A stretch of DNA of 64,000 bases, taken from NCBI GenBank assembly GCA_008711135.1, contig VUAW01000006.1, forward strand, positions 124,001-188,000, written 5' to 3'. The notes under the pieces were generated by a model, which made no database searches, had not been told where the DNA came from, and saw nothing but the letters and a program-made list of their open reading frames with translations. The DNA comes from Rhodobacteraceae bacterium LNNU 3342 (lineage in GTDB: Bacteria > Pseudomonadota > Alphaproteobacteria > Rhodobacterales > Rhodobacteraceae). This document shows, one piece after another, positions 1 through 10,644 of this stretch. Every line of letters begins with the position of its first letter. Position 1 is the first letter of the stretch. The translations under genes were made by a program, and so were the position numbers.

Positions 1-337
1 CGCGTCATGGGCGCCTCGCCCCGCCGGGTAATCTTCCGGCACATCCTGCCGGTGGTGCTGCCCACGCTGATGACGGTGGCGACGCTTGATTTCGCCTTTG
101 TCATGCTGGCGGAAAGCGCCCTTTCCTTCCTTGGCATCGGCATCCAGCCACCCGAAATTACCTGGGGGCTGATGGTGGCCCAGGGGCGGCAGTACCTGAC
201 CAACGCCTGGTGGCTGTCGGTCTGGCCGGGGCTTGCGATCATCTTGACAACCATGTCGCTGAACCTGCTCTCGAACTGGCTGCGCATCGCGCTTGACCCG
301 GTGCAGCGGTGGCGGCTCGAAGCCGGAGGGCGCCGCA

Positions 338-345
<8 letters not shown>
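1..345 (+). CDS. Dpp/Opp-type ABC transporter permease (DppC-like), C-terminal part
   Basis: This is the 3' part of an inner-membrane permease of a peptide/nickel-type ABC importer; the start lies before the window. The first visible residues (MGASPRRVIFRHILP) are the EAA coupling-helix region that contacts the ATPase, with the G-x-S-x-x-R-I-x-x-R-H pattern. The following TALSFLGIG-like segment (ESALSFLGIGIQPP) is typical of DppC proteins, and two hydrophobic segments follow. The stop overlaps the start of the downstream ATPase gene by 8 bases, so the two are translationally coupled. The substrate cannot be told from this fragment. Confidence 0.9.
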
Positions 346-1969
<1,624 letters not shown>

Positions 1970-2041
1970 GGCGCGGCCTCATGCAGCCGCGTCACGTGGC
2001 GGGCCGCCGCTCCTGACCAATCCCTTTCCCGTGGAGCCAAT

Positions 2042-2929
2042 ATGACCAAAGAAGCCTTTGTCGCGCTTGTTACCTGCTTCAACGATGACGAAACCATCAA
2101 CATGGAGGCAACGCGCGCGCAGGTCCGCCGCCAGGTGGCCGCCGGCAACAACATCATGTGCGCGGGCACCAACGGCGATTTCACCGCCCTGATGTTCGAG
2201 GAAAAGGTCGCCCTGACCGAAGCCGTGGTGGAAGAGGTCGCGGGCCGGGCTAAGGTGATCGTGAATGCGGGCACGCCGGCGACATTCGAAACCGTGCGCC
2301 TTGCCCGTGAATTCGACCGCATCGGGGTGGACGGGATCGCCGTCATCACGCCCTACTTCATCGCCTGCACGCAGGACGGGCTGATCCGCCACTTTTCCAC
2401 CGTGGCGGATGCGGTGCAGACCCCCGTCTACCTGTACGACATCCCCGCGCGGACGCAGAACCACATCGAGCCGGAAACAGCCCTTCAGCTTGCCGATCAC
2501 GGGAATATCGCAGGCATCAAGGATTCCGGCGGCGCCCAGGACACGCTGGAGGCGTATCTGGCCGTGGCCCGTGAAAAGCCGGGCTTTGCCGTCTATTCCG
2601 GCCCCGATAACCTGATCCACTGGGCGCTGCACAACGGGGCTGCCGGCTGCATCTCCGGCCTTGGCAACGTGATGCCAGAGATCCTTGCCGGCATCCTTCG
2701 GACCCACAACGCCGGCGACGAGGCCGAGGCTGACCGCAACCAGCAGATCTTCGGCAACTTCCGCAAGGACCTCTATGCGCTCGGCTATCCGCCGGCGCTG
2801 GTGAAGCGGGCGCTTTTCCTCATGGACCGTTCGGTCGGGGCAAGCCGCCAACCCGCGCTGCTGCCGGACCCCGAGCAGGACGCTAAGATCCTGGAGACCC
2901 TGAGAAAGTACGAGCTGGTGGCCGCGTAA
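2042..2929 (+). CDS. DapA/NanA-family aldolase (dihydrodipicolinate synthase-like)
   Basis: This 295-residue TIM-barrel class I aldolase has the family landmarks: GTNGDF at 42-47 (place of the usual GTTGE loop), Tyr132 in LYDIP and Schiff-base Lys160 in GIKDSGG, spaced as in the family. Family members condense or cleave pyruvate with aldehydes (DHDPS, sialate lyase, KDG aldolase, hydroxyproline pathway enzymes). Its place 72 bases after an ABC importer operon points to catabolism of the imported compound rather than lysine synthesis. The specific substrate is not identifiable here. A TGGAGCC site sits just upstream of the ATG. Confidence 0.88.
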   Translation: MTKEAFVALVTCFNDDETINMEATRAQVRRQVAAGNNIMCAGTNGDFTALMFEEKVALTEAVVEEVAGRAKVIVNAGTPATFETVRLAREFDRIGVDGIAVITPYFIACTQDGLIRHFSTVADAVQTPVYLYDIPARTQNHIEPETALQLADHGNIAGIKDSGGAQDTLEAYLAVAREKPGFAVYSGPDNLIHWALHNGAAGCISGLGNVMPEILAGILRTHNAGDEAEADRNQQIFGNFRKDLYALGYPPALVKRALFLMDRSVGASRQPALLPDPEQDAKILETLRKYELVAA

Positions 2930-3027
2930 CGGTTTCCCTGCCTGCCTTAGGGCCGCGAGGCAGACGCGGCACACTTCGGATCAACGTGGCGCCCGTGCAA
3001 CAGGCGGGCCCCTGAGGCCTCACCGCC

Positions 3028-3058
3028 ATCGCCTTTCATCACGGCGGGCGATTTTTTT
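3028..3058 (+). terminator. Rho-independent terminator candidate after the aldolase gene
   Basis: ATCGCC at 3028-3033 pairs with GGCGAT at 3047-3052, followed by a run of seven T (3052-3058). The stem is only 6 bp with a 13-nt loop, so it is a modest terminator. It separates the ABC/aldolase operon from the repeat protein gene. Confidence 0.55.
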
Positions 3059-3136
3059 CCCAATGCAGCGGGCAGCTTGCTACGCTTCTCCCGCGGCGCT
3101 GCCCCAAAGGCAGCTCCGCTTGTATGGGAGGATTGA

Positions 3137-4273
3137 ATGGTTCAGTTTTTTGGCAGGCCTGGCCTGAACGATGTCGTGCGCGGCACGGATCGCTTGCTCA
3201 ACGATGTTTTCGGCGACGACTACTACTACTTTGACTTCGGTGACAACATCGCCGGGAATGACGTCCTTTACGGGCGCAACCGCGCGGAAAACAACCTGCA
3301 CGGGGATGCCTACTACCTCGAAGTCCCCGGGGGGAACGACGTCCTTTACGGCAGCAACCGGTCATTGAACCGTCTCTATGGTGACGCGTACGAGATGGTC
3401 GATACCCAAGGCGGCAATGACATCCTGATCGGCGGAAACTGGTCGACGAACTGGCTTCATGGCGATGCGGGCAGGATGTTCGGTCACTATGGCGGCGACG
3501 ATCATCTGATCGGCGGAAACAACAGCCTCAACTACATGTTCGGTGACACAGGTGGCATGGGCTACGGAGACGGCGGCGATGACTATCTGAGAGGCGGCAA
3601 TCGCAGCACCAACATCATGTATGGCGACGCACCCTCATTGGGCATCAATGATGGCAGCGGGAGCGGCGGGAACGACACCGTCGTCGGCGGCAACCGCAGC
3701 GAGAACATCATCTATGGCGACGCGGATGACCTGTGGTCCGGCCATGGGGGCGACGATCTGCTGATCGGCGGAACCAACGGGACGAACTGGCTTTATGGCG
3801 ACGCCAAGTACATGAGCCGCTACGCCTCGGCCGGCGACGATGTCATCATCGCCGGCAACAAGAGCGTCAACTACATGTTCGGCGACACCGAATATGTCAG
3901 CGACGACAGCCAGGTGGGTAACGACCGGCTGGTCAGCGGAACCGGCACCGACCACATGTGGGGGGATTCCCGCAACCGGTCAGTGGACAAGCATGAACAG
4001 GAAATCGGCGCCGACACCTTCGTGTTCAAGAAGAACAGCGGCAACGACTTCATCTATGACTTTGACCTTGGCGTAGACACGATCGAGGTCGACCTGCCGC
4101 GCGTGCCCCGGGAAACCCGCGGCAAGGAGGACTATGCCTTCAAGCACCTCGGGATCACGGAGTTCGAGGACGACACCTATGGCATGAGCAGCCTCGTCGC
4201 CTTCGACTCCCGGAACTCCGTTACGGTCTACGGGGTAACCGGCCTCTCGGAGAGTGACTTTATCTTCGTCTAA
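3137..4273 (+). CDS. RTX-like calcium-binding repeat protein with long (26-28 residue) repeats
   Basis: The 378-residue acidic protein has no signal peptide. About ten tandem units from residue 10 to 290 follow the pattern GG-N/D-D-x-L-x-G-G-N-x-S-x-N-x-x-Y/F-G-D-A. Each unit carries an RTX-like turn (GGNDxLxGG) and a second turn ending YGDA. The C-terminal 90 residues (ADTFVFKKNSGNDFIYDFD and onward) match the tail common to type I-secreted RTX proteins of the serralysin/hemolysin group. It is therefore probably exported by a type I system, unseen here, and folds in extracellular calcium. The ATG follows a strong GGGAGGA site. No enzymatic domain is visible. Confidence 0.75.
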   Translation: MVQFFGRPGLNDVVRGTDRLLNDVFGDDYYYFDFGDNIAGNDVLYGRNRAENNLHGDAYYLEVPGGNDVLYGSNRSLNRLYGDAYEMVDTQGGNDILIGGNWSTNWLHGDAGRMFGHYGGDDHLIGGNNSLNYMFGDTGGMGYGDGGDDYLRGGNRSTNIMYGDAPSLGINDGSGSGGNDTVVGGNRSENIIYGDADDLWSGHGGDDLLIGGTNGTNWLYGDAKYMSRYASAGDDVIIAGNKSVNYMFGDTEYVSDDSQVGNDRLVSGTGTDHMWGDSRNRSVDKHEQEIGADTFVFKKNSGNDFIYDFDLGVDTIEVDLPRVPRETRGKEDYAFKHLGITEFEDDTYGMSSLVAFDSRNSVTVYGVTGLSESDFIFV

Positions 4274-4289
4274 CCCGCCCATTGCGACG

Positions 4290-4318
4290 GACGGCAGCGC
4301 GGGAAATGCGCTGCCGTC
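4290..4318. terminator. Strong hairpin after the repeat protein gene
   Basis: A perfect 11-bp stem, GACGGCAGCGC at 4290-4300 with GCGCTGCCGTC at 4308-4318, has a 7-nt loop. It lies 17 bases after the stop codon. No T-run follows, so it may be a 3' end stabiliser or a T-less terminator. Confidence 0.5.
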
Positions 4319-4404
4319 ACTTGCGGTAATCATGGTCCCACCCGGAACACCCTGGACACCGCCCTGTTGCTTGACAAACCACGGCCGACGAAAGAGGTTG
4401 TCGC

Positions 4405-4600
4405 TCGAACGGTTCCCTCCCGGGATCAAAAGGGAATCCGGTGCCGTGCCCACGGGGCGCGAATTCCGGGACTGCCCCCGCAACTGTAAGCGACCGTTCC
4501 GAACCAGGCGCCCGACAGGGCGAAGCCACTGCATCATCGGTGCGGGAAGGCGGTATCGGAACCATGGTCGCAAGTCAGGAGACCTGCCGTTCCGGTCCCG
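4405..4600 (+). ncRNA. Cobalamin (AdoCbl-type) riboswitch
   Basis: The conserved core of the cobalamin riboswitch is present in order: GGGAATCCGGTG near 4432-4443, CCCCCGCAACTGTAAG at 4475-4490, GCCACTG at 4525-4531, GGGAAGG at 4544-4550, and the B12 box AAGTCAGGAGACCTGCC at 4572-4588. It precedes btuF by about 60 bases. Two hairpins follow the aptamer (4597-4612 and 4632-4648), and the second abuts the Shine-Dalgarno sequence, which suggests control of translation initiation. Outer boundaries are approximate. Confidence 0.95.
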
Positions 4601-4631
4601 CAACGATGCGGGTCTGAAACCTCATGATCCG

Positions 4632-4656
4632 CCGGACGGGGCGTCCGGGAAAGGAA
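4632..4656 (+). promoter_or_regulatory. Hairpin adjoining the btuF ribosome binding site
   Basis: CCGGAC at 4632-4637 pairs with GTCCGG at 4643-4648, directly before the AAAGGA Shine-Dalgarno sequence and the ATG at 4661. It is a candidate part of the riboswitch expression platform. This is inferred from position, not from a folded alternative structure. Confidence 0.4.
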
Positions 4657-4660
4657 CGTA

Positions 4661-5704
4661 ATGTCTCGCCTGTCTCGCGGCCCCCGCCGCGCCCTCGGCA
4701 TGTTCGCAGGTGCCCTTCTTGCCCTGACCGGCAGCCAAGTCCATGCGCAGCCGACGGAATACCCGGTCCAGATCACCAACTGCCAAAGAACGATCAGCTT
4801 TGACGCCAGCCCCCGCCGCGTCGTGTCCATCGGGCAGGGCACGACGGAAATCATGCTCTCGCTCGGGCTTGCGGACCGCATCGTCGGCACCGGGATCTGG
4901 CTCGCCCCGCTGCCCGAGGCGCTGGCCGGTGAGGGCGCTGCCCTGCCGCGGCTGTCCGATACCTCTCCCAGCTTCGAGGCGGTGCTGAACACCCGGCCGG
5001 ATTTCGTCGCGGCGCAATGGATCAGCGACATCGCCCCGGAACAGGCCCGAGTGGGAACATTTCGCCAGTTCGACGATTTCGGCGTCCGCACCTATGTTTC
5101 GCCTGCCGAATGCGCCAAGAGCGACTTCAGCGCCGGCAGCGGTGACGGGACCCGGACGCAGCCCTGGACCATGGGCCTGCTGAACCGCGAGATCGGGGAA
5201 CTGGCCACCATTTTTGACGTGCGGGCCAAAGGCCAGGCCCTGATCGCAGACAACGCCGCCCGGATCGACGCCGCCTCGGGTCAGGCGGACAGGCTGCAGG
5301 CGCAGGACATCACCGTGCTTTACTGGTTCTCTTCGCCGCAGATCAGCGGCGAGGCCTATGTCGCCGGCCGCTTTGGCGCGCCTGCCTGGATTTCAGACGT
5401 GGTGGGCGTGCGCAACGTGATCACCTCGGACGAGGAATGGCCGCTGGTCGGGTGGGAAACGATCACCGGGCTCGATCCCGACGTGATCGTGCTGGGAACG
5501 ATGGAGCGGCGCAGCCTGCCGGGCGATGATGTCGCGGCCAAGCGGAACTTCCTTCTGACCGATCCGGTGGCCAGCCAGCTGAGCGCGGTGCGCAACGGCT
5601 ACCTGATCGAGATGCCGGCCCATTTCATGAACCCTACCCTGCGGGCCGTGGACGGGGTCGAGGTGCTGGCCGACGGGCTGCGCGAACATGGTCTGACACG
5701 ATGA
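4661..5704 (+). CDS. btuF: Corrinoid/cobalamin ABC transporter substrate-binding protein (BtuF-like)
   Basis: This 347-residue periplasmic binding protein has a signal peptide (twin Arg-rich start, hydrophobic stretch LGMFAGALLALTG, likely cleavage after VHA). The mature part has the class III binding-protein pattern: RVVSIGQGTTEIMLSLGL and IVGTG near the N-terminus, and WETITGLDPDVIVLG in the C-terminal lobe. Iron-siderophore and B12 binding proteins share this fold, but the cobalamin riboswitch upstream and the btuCD genes downstream favour corrinoids. The stop overlaps the permease start (ATGA). It is larger than E. coli BtuF, so a related corrinoid or precursor is possible. Confidence 0.88.
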   Translation: MSRLSRGPRRALGMFAGALLALTGSQVHAQPTEYPVQITNCQRTISFDASPRRVVSIGQGTTEIMLSLGLADRIVGTGIWLAPLPEALAGEGAALPRLSDTSPSFEAVLNTRPDFVAAQWISDIAPEQARVGTFRQFDDFGVRTYVSPAECAKSDFSAGSGDGTRTQPWTMGLLNREIGELATIFDVRAKGQALIADNAARIDAASGQADRLQAQDITVLYWFSSPQISGEAYVAGRFGAPAWISDVVGVRNVITSDEEWPLVGWETITGLDPDVIVLGTMERRSLPGDDVAAKRNFLLTDPVASQLSAVRNGYLIEMPAHFMNPTLRAVDGVEVLADGLREHGLTR

Positions 5705-6746
5705 TCGCAGTCTCTCGCCCCCTGCCCCGCCCGGGCCGCGTATTGGGTCTTGGCGCTTTTGTCCTCTTGTCCGCGGTGACGCTGCTGGCCGCCGCGGCGG
5801 GCGCGATCATGCTGGGCGAAATCTCCGTCACCCCGCAAGAGGTCGCCCGGACGCTGGGCAACCGCCTCCTTGGCCTCGACCTGGAGGTCGATCCGATCCG
5901 CGAGGGGATCATCTGGCACTACCGACTCAGCCGGGCCGCGGTGGCGATCTGCGCAGGGGCGTCGCTGGCGATCTGCGGCGTGGTCCTGCAGGCGTTGCTG
6001 CGGAACCCGCTGGCCGAACCCTACCTGCTCGGGATTTCGGCGGGCGCCTCGACCGGGGCCGTGATGATCATCGTGCTGGGGCTTGGCGCCGGGGCGCTGA
6101 CGGTTTCCATCGGCGCCTTTGCGGGCGCGGCACTGGCCTTTGTCTTTGTCGCCATCCTTGCCTTTGGCGCCGGCGGCGGGACTGAACGGATCATTCTTGC
6201 AGGCATTGCCGGATCGCAGCTTTTCAACGCCGCGACCTCGTTCATCGTCACCTCCTCTGCCAATGCCGAACAGACGCGGGGGATCATGTTCTGGCTGCTG
6301 GGCAGCCTGGGCGGGGTGCGCTGGCCCGATGTGGGCGTCACCTTCCCGGTCATGCTGCTAGGGCTGGCGGTGGCGCTTTACCGCGCCCGCGCGCTCGATG
6401 CCTTTGCCTTTGGCGAGGATGCGGCGGCCTCGCTGGGGGTTGATGTGGCGCGGGTACGGGCGGAACTTTTTGCGCTGACGGCGCTGCTCACGGCGACGGT
6501 GGTCAGTGTCGTGGGCGCCGTCGGGTTCGTGGGACTGGTCATCCCGCACGCCACCCGGATCCTTGTCGGTCCGTCGCATGGGCGCCTGATCCTTGCGTCG
6601 TCGCTGGCTGGCGGCGTCTTCATGGTCGCCGCCGACGTGCTGTCGCGCGTTGTCCTGCCGGGCCAGGTGCTGCCCATCGGGGTGATCACCGCGCTCTTTG
6701 GCGCGCCCGCTTTTGCCTGGATCCTCTGGCAATCCCGGAGGGGGCG

Positions 6747-6750
<4 letters not shown>
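5701..6750 (+). CDS. btuC: BtuC/FecCD-type ABC permease for corrinoids
   Basis: The 349-residue inner-membrane permease belongs to the BtuC/FhuB/FecCD group, with about ten hydrophobic segments. Family landmarks are LRNPLAEPYLLGISAGAS (about residues 100-117) and GFVGLVIPHATRILVGPSHG in the C-terminal half, the latter being the loop that meets the ATPase. It overlaps btuF by 4 bases and the ATPase gene by 4 bases, so the three are one riboswitch-controlled operon. Its role is transport of the BtuF-delivered corrinoid across the inner membrane. Confidence 0.93.
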
Positions 6751-7499
<749 letters not shown>

Positions 7500-7613
7500 C
7501 TGCTCCGGGGCACAGGTGCCATCTTCAGGCCAATCCGCCCGCAGTTTCCGGACCCCGGCGAAGAAACGGCGCCTATGGGCGATTTCCCGCCTCCATCGGG
7601 CGCGCACCCTCCC

Positions 7614-8642
7614 TCAGCTGATCCCGCCCTTGCCGGCAAGCGCCAGAACTTCCTGCCAGATATCGTCATCGACAACGACACCATTCCGAAGATGATCCTG
7701 CCGCGTGCTGACAGTGTTCTGCCCCGGGTAAGTGACCGGCCTCGACGCATCAACCGGCGAGGAGCCGTTCACGTACTCCGCCATCTCATCGACGATCCTT
7801 TGCATGTGGTCCGCCGATCCAAGCCGCTCCGGGTCGAAGGCGATGAAGATCTGCGAACATCCGGTGCAGTTGCCGATGCCGATCTCGTCGATCCCGCGCG
7901 TGGCCGAACCCTCTGACAGGATGGCGGCCAGCACGTCCAGCAGGATCGACAGCCCGGAACCCTTCCAGAAGCCGGTGGGCAGGATGCGGCGCGAGGCCTC
8001 TATCGCGCCCGGGTCGGTCGTCAGGTTGCCCTGCGCGTCAAAGCCGCCGGGATAGGGCAGCTGCTCGTTCTTCAGCCGCGTGGTCTGCAGCTTGCCATAG
8101 GAATACTGGGACATCGCCATATCAAGAACCACCGGCCCCGCGGGCCGCGGCACCGCCATGACTAGCGGGTTGTTCCCGACCCGCGTATCCTCGGCCCCCC
8201 AGGCGGGCATGCAGGATTCCGTGTTGGTCCAAGCGATCAGGATCTTGCCGCGTTGGGCGGCGTACCACCCGAACGCGCCGCCGCGCATCCAGTGCGTGGT
8301 GTTGCGCAGCGCCACAAGGCCAAGTCCATGTTCGGCGGCCAGTTCCAGCGCGCGGTCGGTAGCTGTCAGCGCGTTCAGGATGCCGGGACCGCGCTGCCCG
8401 TCATAGACTTCCATCGGGCCCATCTGCCGGACAGGGGCGGGCTCTGCATGCGGATCGACCCAGCCATTTGCCAGATAGTGCACGAACCGCGGCACCCGGT
8501 TCAGCCCGTGCGAATAGACGCCATCGCGGCTGGCTTCAGCATGGAAGCGCGCACAAAGACGGGCCTTTTTATCGGCCATCCCGGCCCGCACGAAGGCCTG
8601 CGTGATCGTGTCTTCAAGTTCTTGATAAGCTACCCGCCCCAT
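7614..8642 (-). CDS. Ldh-family (malate/L-lactate dehydrogenase superfamily 2) NAD(P)H oxidoreductase
   Basis: This 342-residue member of the LDH2/MDHG2 family reduces 2-oxo acids, 2-imino acids or 2,3-diketo sugars with NAD(P)H. Supporting segments are SHGLNRVPRFVHYL, the substrate His region VALRNTTHWMRGG, GNNPLVMAVPRP, and the C-terminal SGLSILLDVLAAILS block. The chosen ATG at 8642 follows GAGGGAC with good spacing; an in-frame ATG at 8705 has no clear SD. It is the second gene of a two-gene unit after the cupin gene. Likely roles include ureidoglycolate, 2,3-diketogulonate or delta1-piperideine-2-carboxylate chemistry, and the sequence alone does not decide. Confidence 0.85.
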   Translation of the reverse strand: MGRVAYQELEDTITQAFVRAGMADKKARLCARFHAEASRDGVYSHGLNRVPRFVHYLANGWVDPHAEPAPVRQMGPMEVYDGQRGPGILNALTATDRALELAAEHGLGLVALRNTTHWMRGGAFGWYAAQRGKILIAWTNTESCMPAWGAEDTRVGNNPLVMAVPRPAGPVVLDMAMSQYSYGKLQTTRLKNEQLPYPGGFDAQGNLTTDPGAIEASRRILPTGFWKGSGLSILLDVLAAILSEGSATRGIDEIGIGNCTGCSQIFIAFDPERLGSADHMQRIVDEMAEYVNGSSPVDASRPVTYPGQNTVSTRQDHLRNGVVVDDDIWQEVLALAGKGGIS

Positions 8643-8775
8643 CGCCTGTCCCTCATGCCCCTCTGGCAGTCCTGCCCGGGTTCTTGCGGCAGCCACGGTA
8701 GTCAAAGCTGGCAGGCCGTCAACGCCCGACGGGGTGTCCAGTTCGCCAACGCGACCTGAATGCGGCCTTGCGGCG

Positions 8776-9183
8776 TCAAAGCTCCTTCAGCGCGTCGAGT
8801 TCGGGCAGCAGGACAACGCTTTCCTGCTCGTTCGGGTCGGTGCGGGCGATGACCGCCACCACCGGCTCTGGCCCCGGGTTGAAGGGCAGGTGCGGCTCTC
8901 CGGCGGGGATATAGAGCATGTCACCCGCCGCCACCCGCATGTGATGTTGCAGCCGGTCGCCGTAGTACATCTCCGACACCCCGCTCAGCACATAGATCGC
9001 CGTTTCATGCGTGGCGTGCAGATGCGCCTTGGCACGCCCGCCCGGCGGGATGGTGAGCAGATGCATGCAGATCCCCTTGGCGCCGACGCTTTCCGCCGAC
9101 ACTCCCTCGACATAGCTGAACCCCTGCTTGCCGTCATAGCCGCCACCCGGCCGGACCAGACGGCACTGCCCCTTATCGCTCAT
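8776..9183 (-). CDS. Small single-domain cupin protein
   Basis: The 135-residue beta-barrel protein has a cupin motif 1 (PGGRAKAHLHATHETAIYVLSG) with H-x-H and His/Glu metal ligands, and a motif 2 (GDMLYIPAGEPHLPFN) with the third His. It probably binds one divalent metal. The ATG at 9183 follows an ideal AGGAGGG; the longer in-frame extension upstream is not supported. It is transcribed ahead of the Ldh-family gene with a 133-base gap. Cupins of this size act as isomerases, dioxygenases or sugar-binding proteins, and no specific reaction can be assigned. Confidence 0.8.
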   Translation of the reverse strand: MSDKGQCRLVRPGGGYDGKQGFSYVEGVSAESVGAKGICMHLLTIPPGGRAKAHLHATHETAIYVLSGVSEMYYGDRLQHHMRVAAGDMLYIPAGEPHLPFNPGPEPVVAVIARTDPNEQESVVLLPELDALKEL

Positions 9184-9316
9184 CCCACCCTCCTGCTGAC
9201 CCATCGAAAGCGTACCACGACCGGGCGCAAGGCCAAAACCTGAAGCGTTGCGTCCGGTTTCGGCCGGGGCACCGGCGGAAGTTCTTTCCGCGGATTCGTT
9301 AAAATTAACGCCGCTG

Positions 9317-9332
9317 TTCACGATTTATTAAC
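9317..9332 (+). promoter_or_regulatory. CtrA-like site upstream of the RTX gene
   Basis: TTCA-N7-TTAAC (TTCACGATTTATTAAC) is one base from the TTAA-N7-TTAAC consensus of the alphaproteobacterial response regulator CtrA. It lies in an AT-rich patch about 55 bases before the ATG of the RTX gene, with another TTAAC at 9305-9309. The short motif and single mismatch make this tentative. Confidence 0.3.
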
Positions 9333-9385
9333 GACGAAGCTGCTTTGTGACCCCCATCACCCCCTTCAACGAAAAGCGGCCCCCC

Positions 9386-10516
9386 ATGAAAGACACCCTG
9401 CACCTGGATGAGATCGATTTTCCCACCGATGCCGAAGATCCAGCCATCATCGACGAGGCGAACAGGACCTACTGGCCCACCATCGGCAGTGGCACCCCTC
9501 TCTTGCACAGCGTGCTCGACGGCGCCGAAGACAGCGCCCTTGACCAACCGCAAGAGCCTGCCGCCCAGATCGAGGCACCCAAGCAAGAGGTCAAGATCAA
9601 CAAGATCGAAGGGACCTGGGGCAACGACAGCCTGACCGGCACTTGGCGGGCTGAAATCATCGACGGCAAAGGCGGCAACGACCTCATCTATGGCGGCGGC
9701 GGCGCGGATACGATCTATGGCGGCGGCGGCCATGACACCCTCTATGGCGGGGCGGGCGACGACAAGCTTTATGGCGGCAGCGGCGACGACCTGCTCTTTG
9801 GCGGGAACGGCCACGACGAAATCCACGGCGATGGCGGCAAGGACCGCCTGTTCGGCGGCGGTGGCAACGACACGCTTTATGGCGGCGCAGGCGATGACGA
9901 ACTGTGGGGGGATAACGGTTCCGACGTGCTTTACGGCGGCGGCGGGCACGACAGACTGTATGGCGGCAACGGTGATGACAAGCTTTACGGCGGCGCCGGG
10001 AACGACATCCTGTATGGCGGCAATGGGCGCGATGTGCTCTTTGGCGGCAACGGCGATGACAAGCTTTATGGCGGCAACGGGCGGGACAAGCTCCACGGCG
10101 GCAACGGCAACGACTGGCTGTATGGCGGCGCGGGCAATGACCAGCTCTACGGCGGCGATGGCAACGACTGGCTGTTCGGCGACGAAGGCAACGACACGCT
10201 TTACGGCGGCGCGGGCGATGACCGCATCGACGGCGGGGCGGGCGATGACGTCGCCTATGGCGGGGCCGGTGCTGACACCTTCGTCTTTGGCCGCGGCTGC
10301 GGCACCCTGACCATCGGCGACTTCAATCCAGACGAGGGCGACAAGCTGGAGATCGAGGGCCGCCTGATCAACGACATCGCCTGGTCCAAGGGCCAGCTGT
10401 TCAGCATGGCGACCGTAACCGATCAAGGCACCCTGATCTCGTTCGACTCCGGCGAGAGCATCCTGCTGGTGGATTACTTCCAGGACTTCACCGCCGCGAG
10501 CGTCGATATTTTCTGA
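9386..10516 (+). CDS. RTX (hemolysin-type) calcium-binding nonapeptide repeat protein
   Basis: The 376-residue protein has an acidic N-terminal region of about 85 residues followed by about 22 consecutive RTX nonapeptides (GGxGxDxLYG/F) up to roughly residue 300. The C-terminal tail (ADTFVFGRG...[12 protein letters not shown]) matches type I secretion targets. The repeats bind Ca2+ in a parallel beta-roll outside the cell. No protease, lipase or adhesin domain is visible, so the role may be structural or surface-layer-like. The ATG at 9386 is preferred, although a GTG at 9347 in the same frame is possible and neither has a strong SD. The DNA is internally repetitive because of the nonapeptides. 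Confidence 0.85.
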   Translation: MKDTLHLDEIDFPTDAEDPAIIDEANRTYWPTIGSGTPLLHSVLDGAEDSALDQPQEPAAQIEAPKQEVKINKIEGTWGNDSLTGTWRAEIIDGKGGNDLIYGGGGADTIYGGGGHDTLYGGAGDDKLYGGSGDDLLFGGNGHDEIHGDGGKDRLFGGGGNDTLYGGAGDDELWGDNGSDVLYGGGGHDRLYGGNGDDKLYGGAGNDILYGGNGRDVLFGGNGDDKLYGGNGRDKLHGGNGNDWLYGGAGNDQLYGGDGNDWLFGDEGNDTLYGGAGDDRIDGGAGDDVAYGGAGADTFVFGRGCGTLTIGDFNPDEGDKLEIEGRLINDIAWSKGQLFSMATVTDQGTLISFDSGESILLVDYFQDFTAASVDIF

Positions 10517-10570
10517 ACGACCCGGCGCGCCTCTGCGGCAGGTGCCGCGGGTGGATCAGCCCCAACCACG

Positions 10571-10603
10571 AACTGCGGGCCGCACATTGCGGCCCGCATG
10601 GTT
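10571..10603. terminator. Bidirectional hairpin between convergent genes
   Basis: TGCGGGCCGC at 10574-10583 pairs with GCGGCCCGCA at 10589-10598 around a 5-nt loop. It lies between the RTX gene and the convergent TRAP operon, 58 bases after the first stop and 47 before the second, so it can end both transcripts. T-richness downstream is weak (GGTTCCTTT). Confidence 0.6.
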
Positions 10604-10644
10604 CCTTTCGGTGAACGACGGCACCCCGCCGGGCACGATGTACC

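Noticed and set aside
9184-9321. 46-residue N-terminal extension of the cupin protein
   Set aside because: An ideal AGGAGGG sits right before the internal ATG at 9183, and the extension has no domain features.
9690-10310. Regular DNA repeats resembling a CRISPR or minisatellite array
   Set aside because: The repeats are the 27-base coding units of RTX nonapeptides in one open frame, with no unique spacers.
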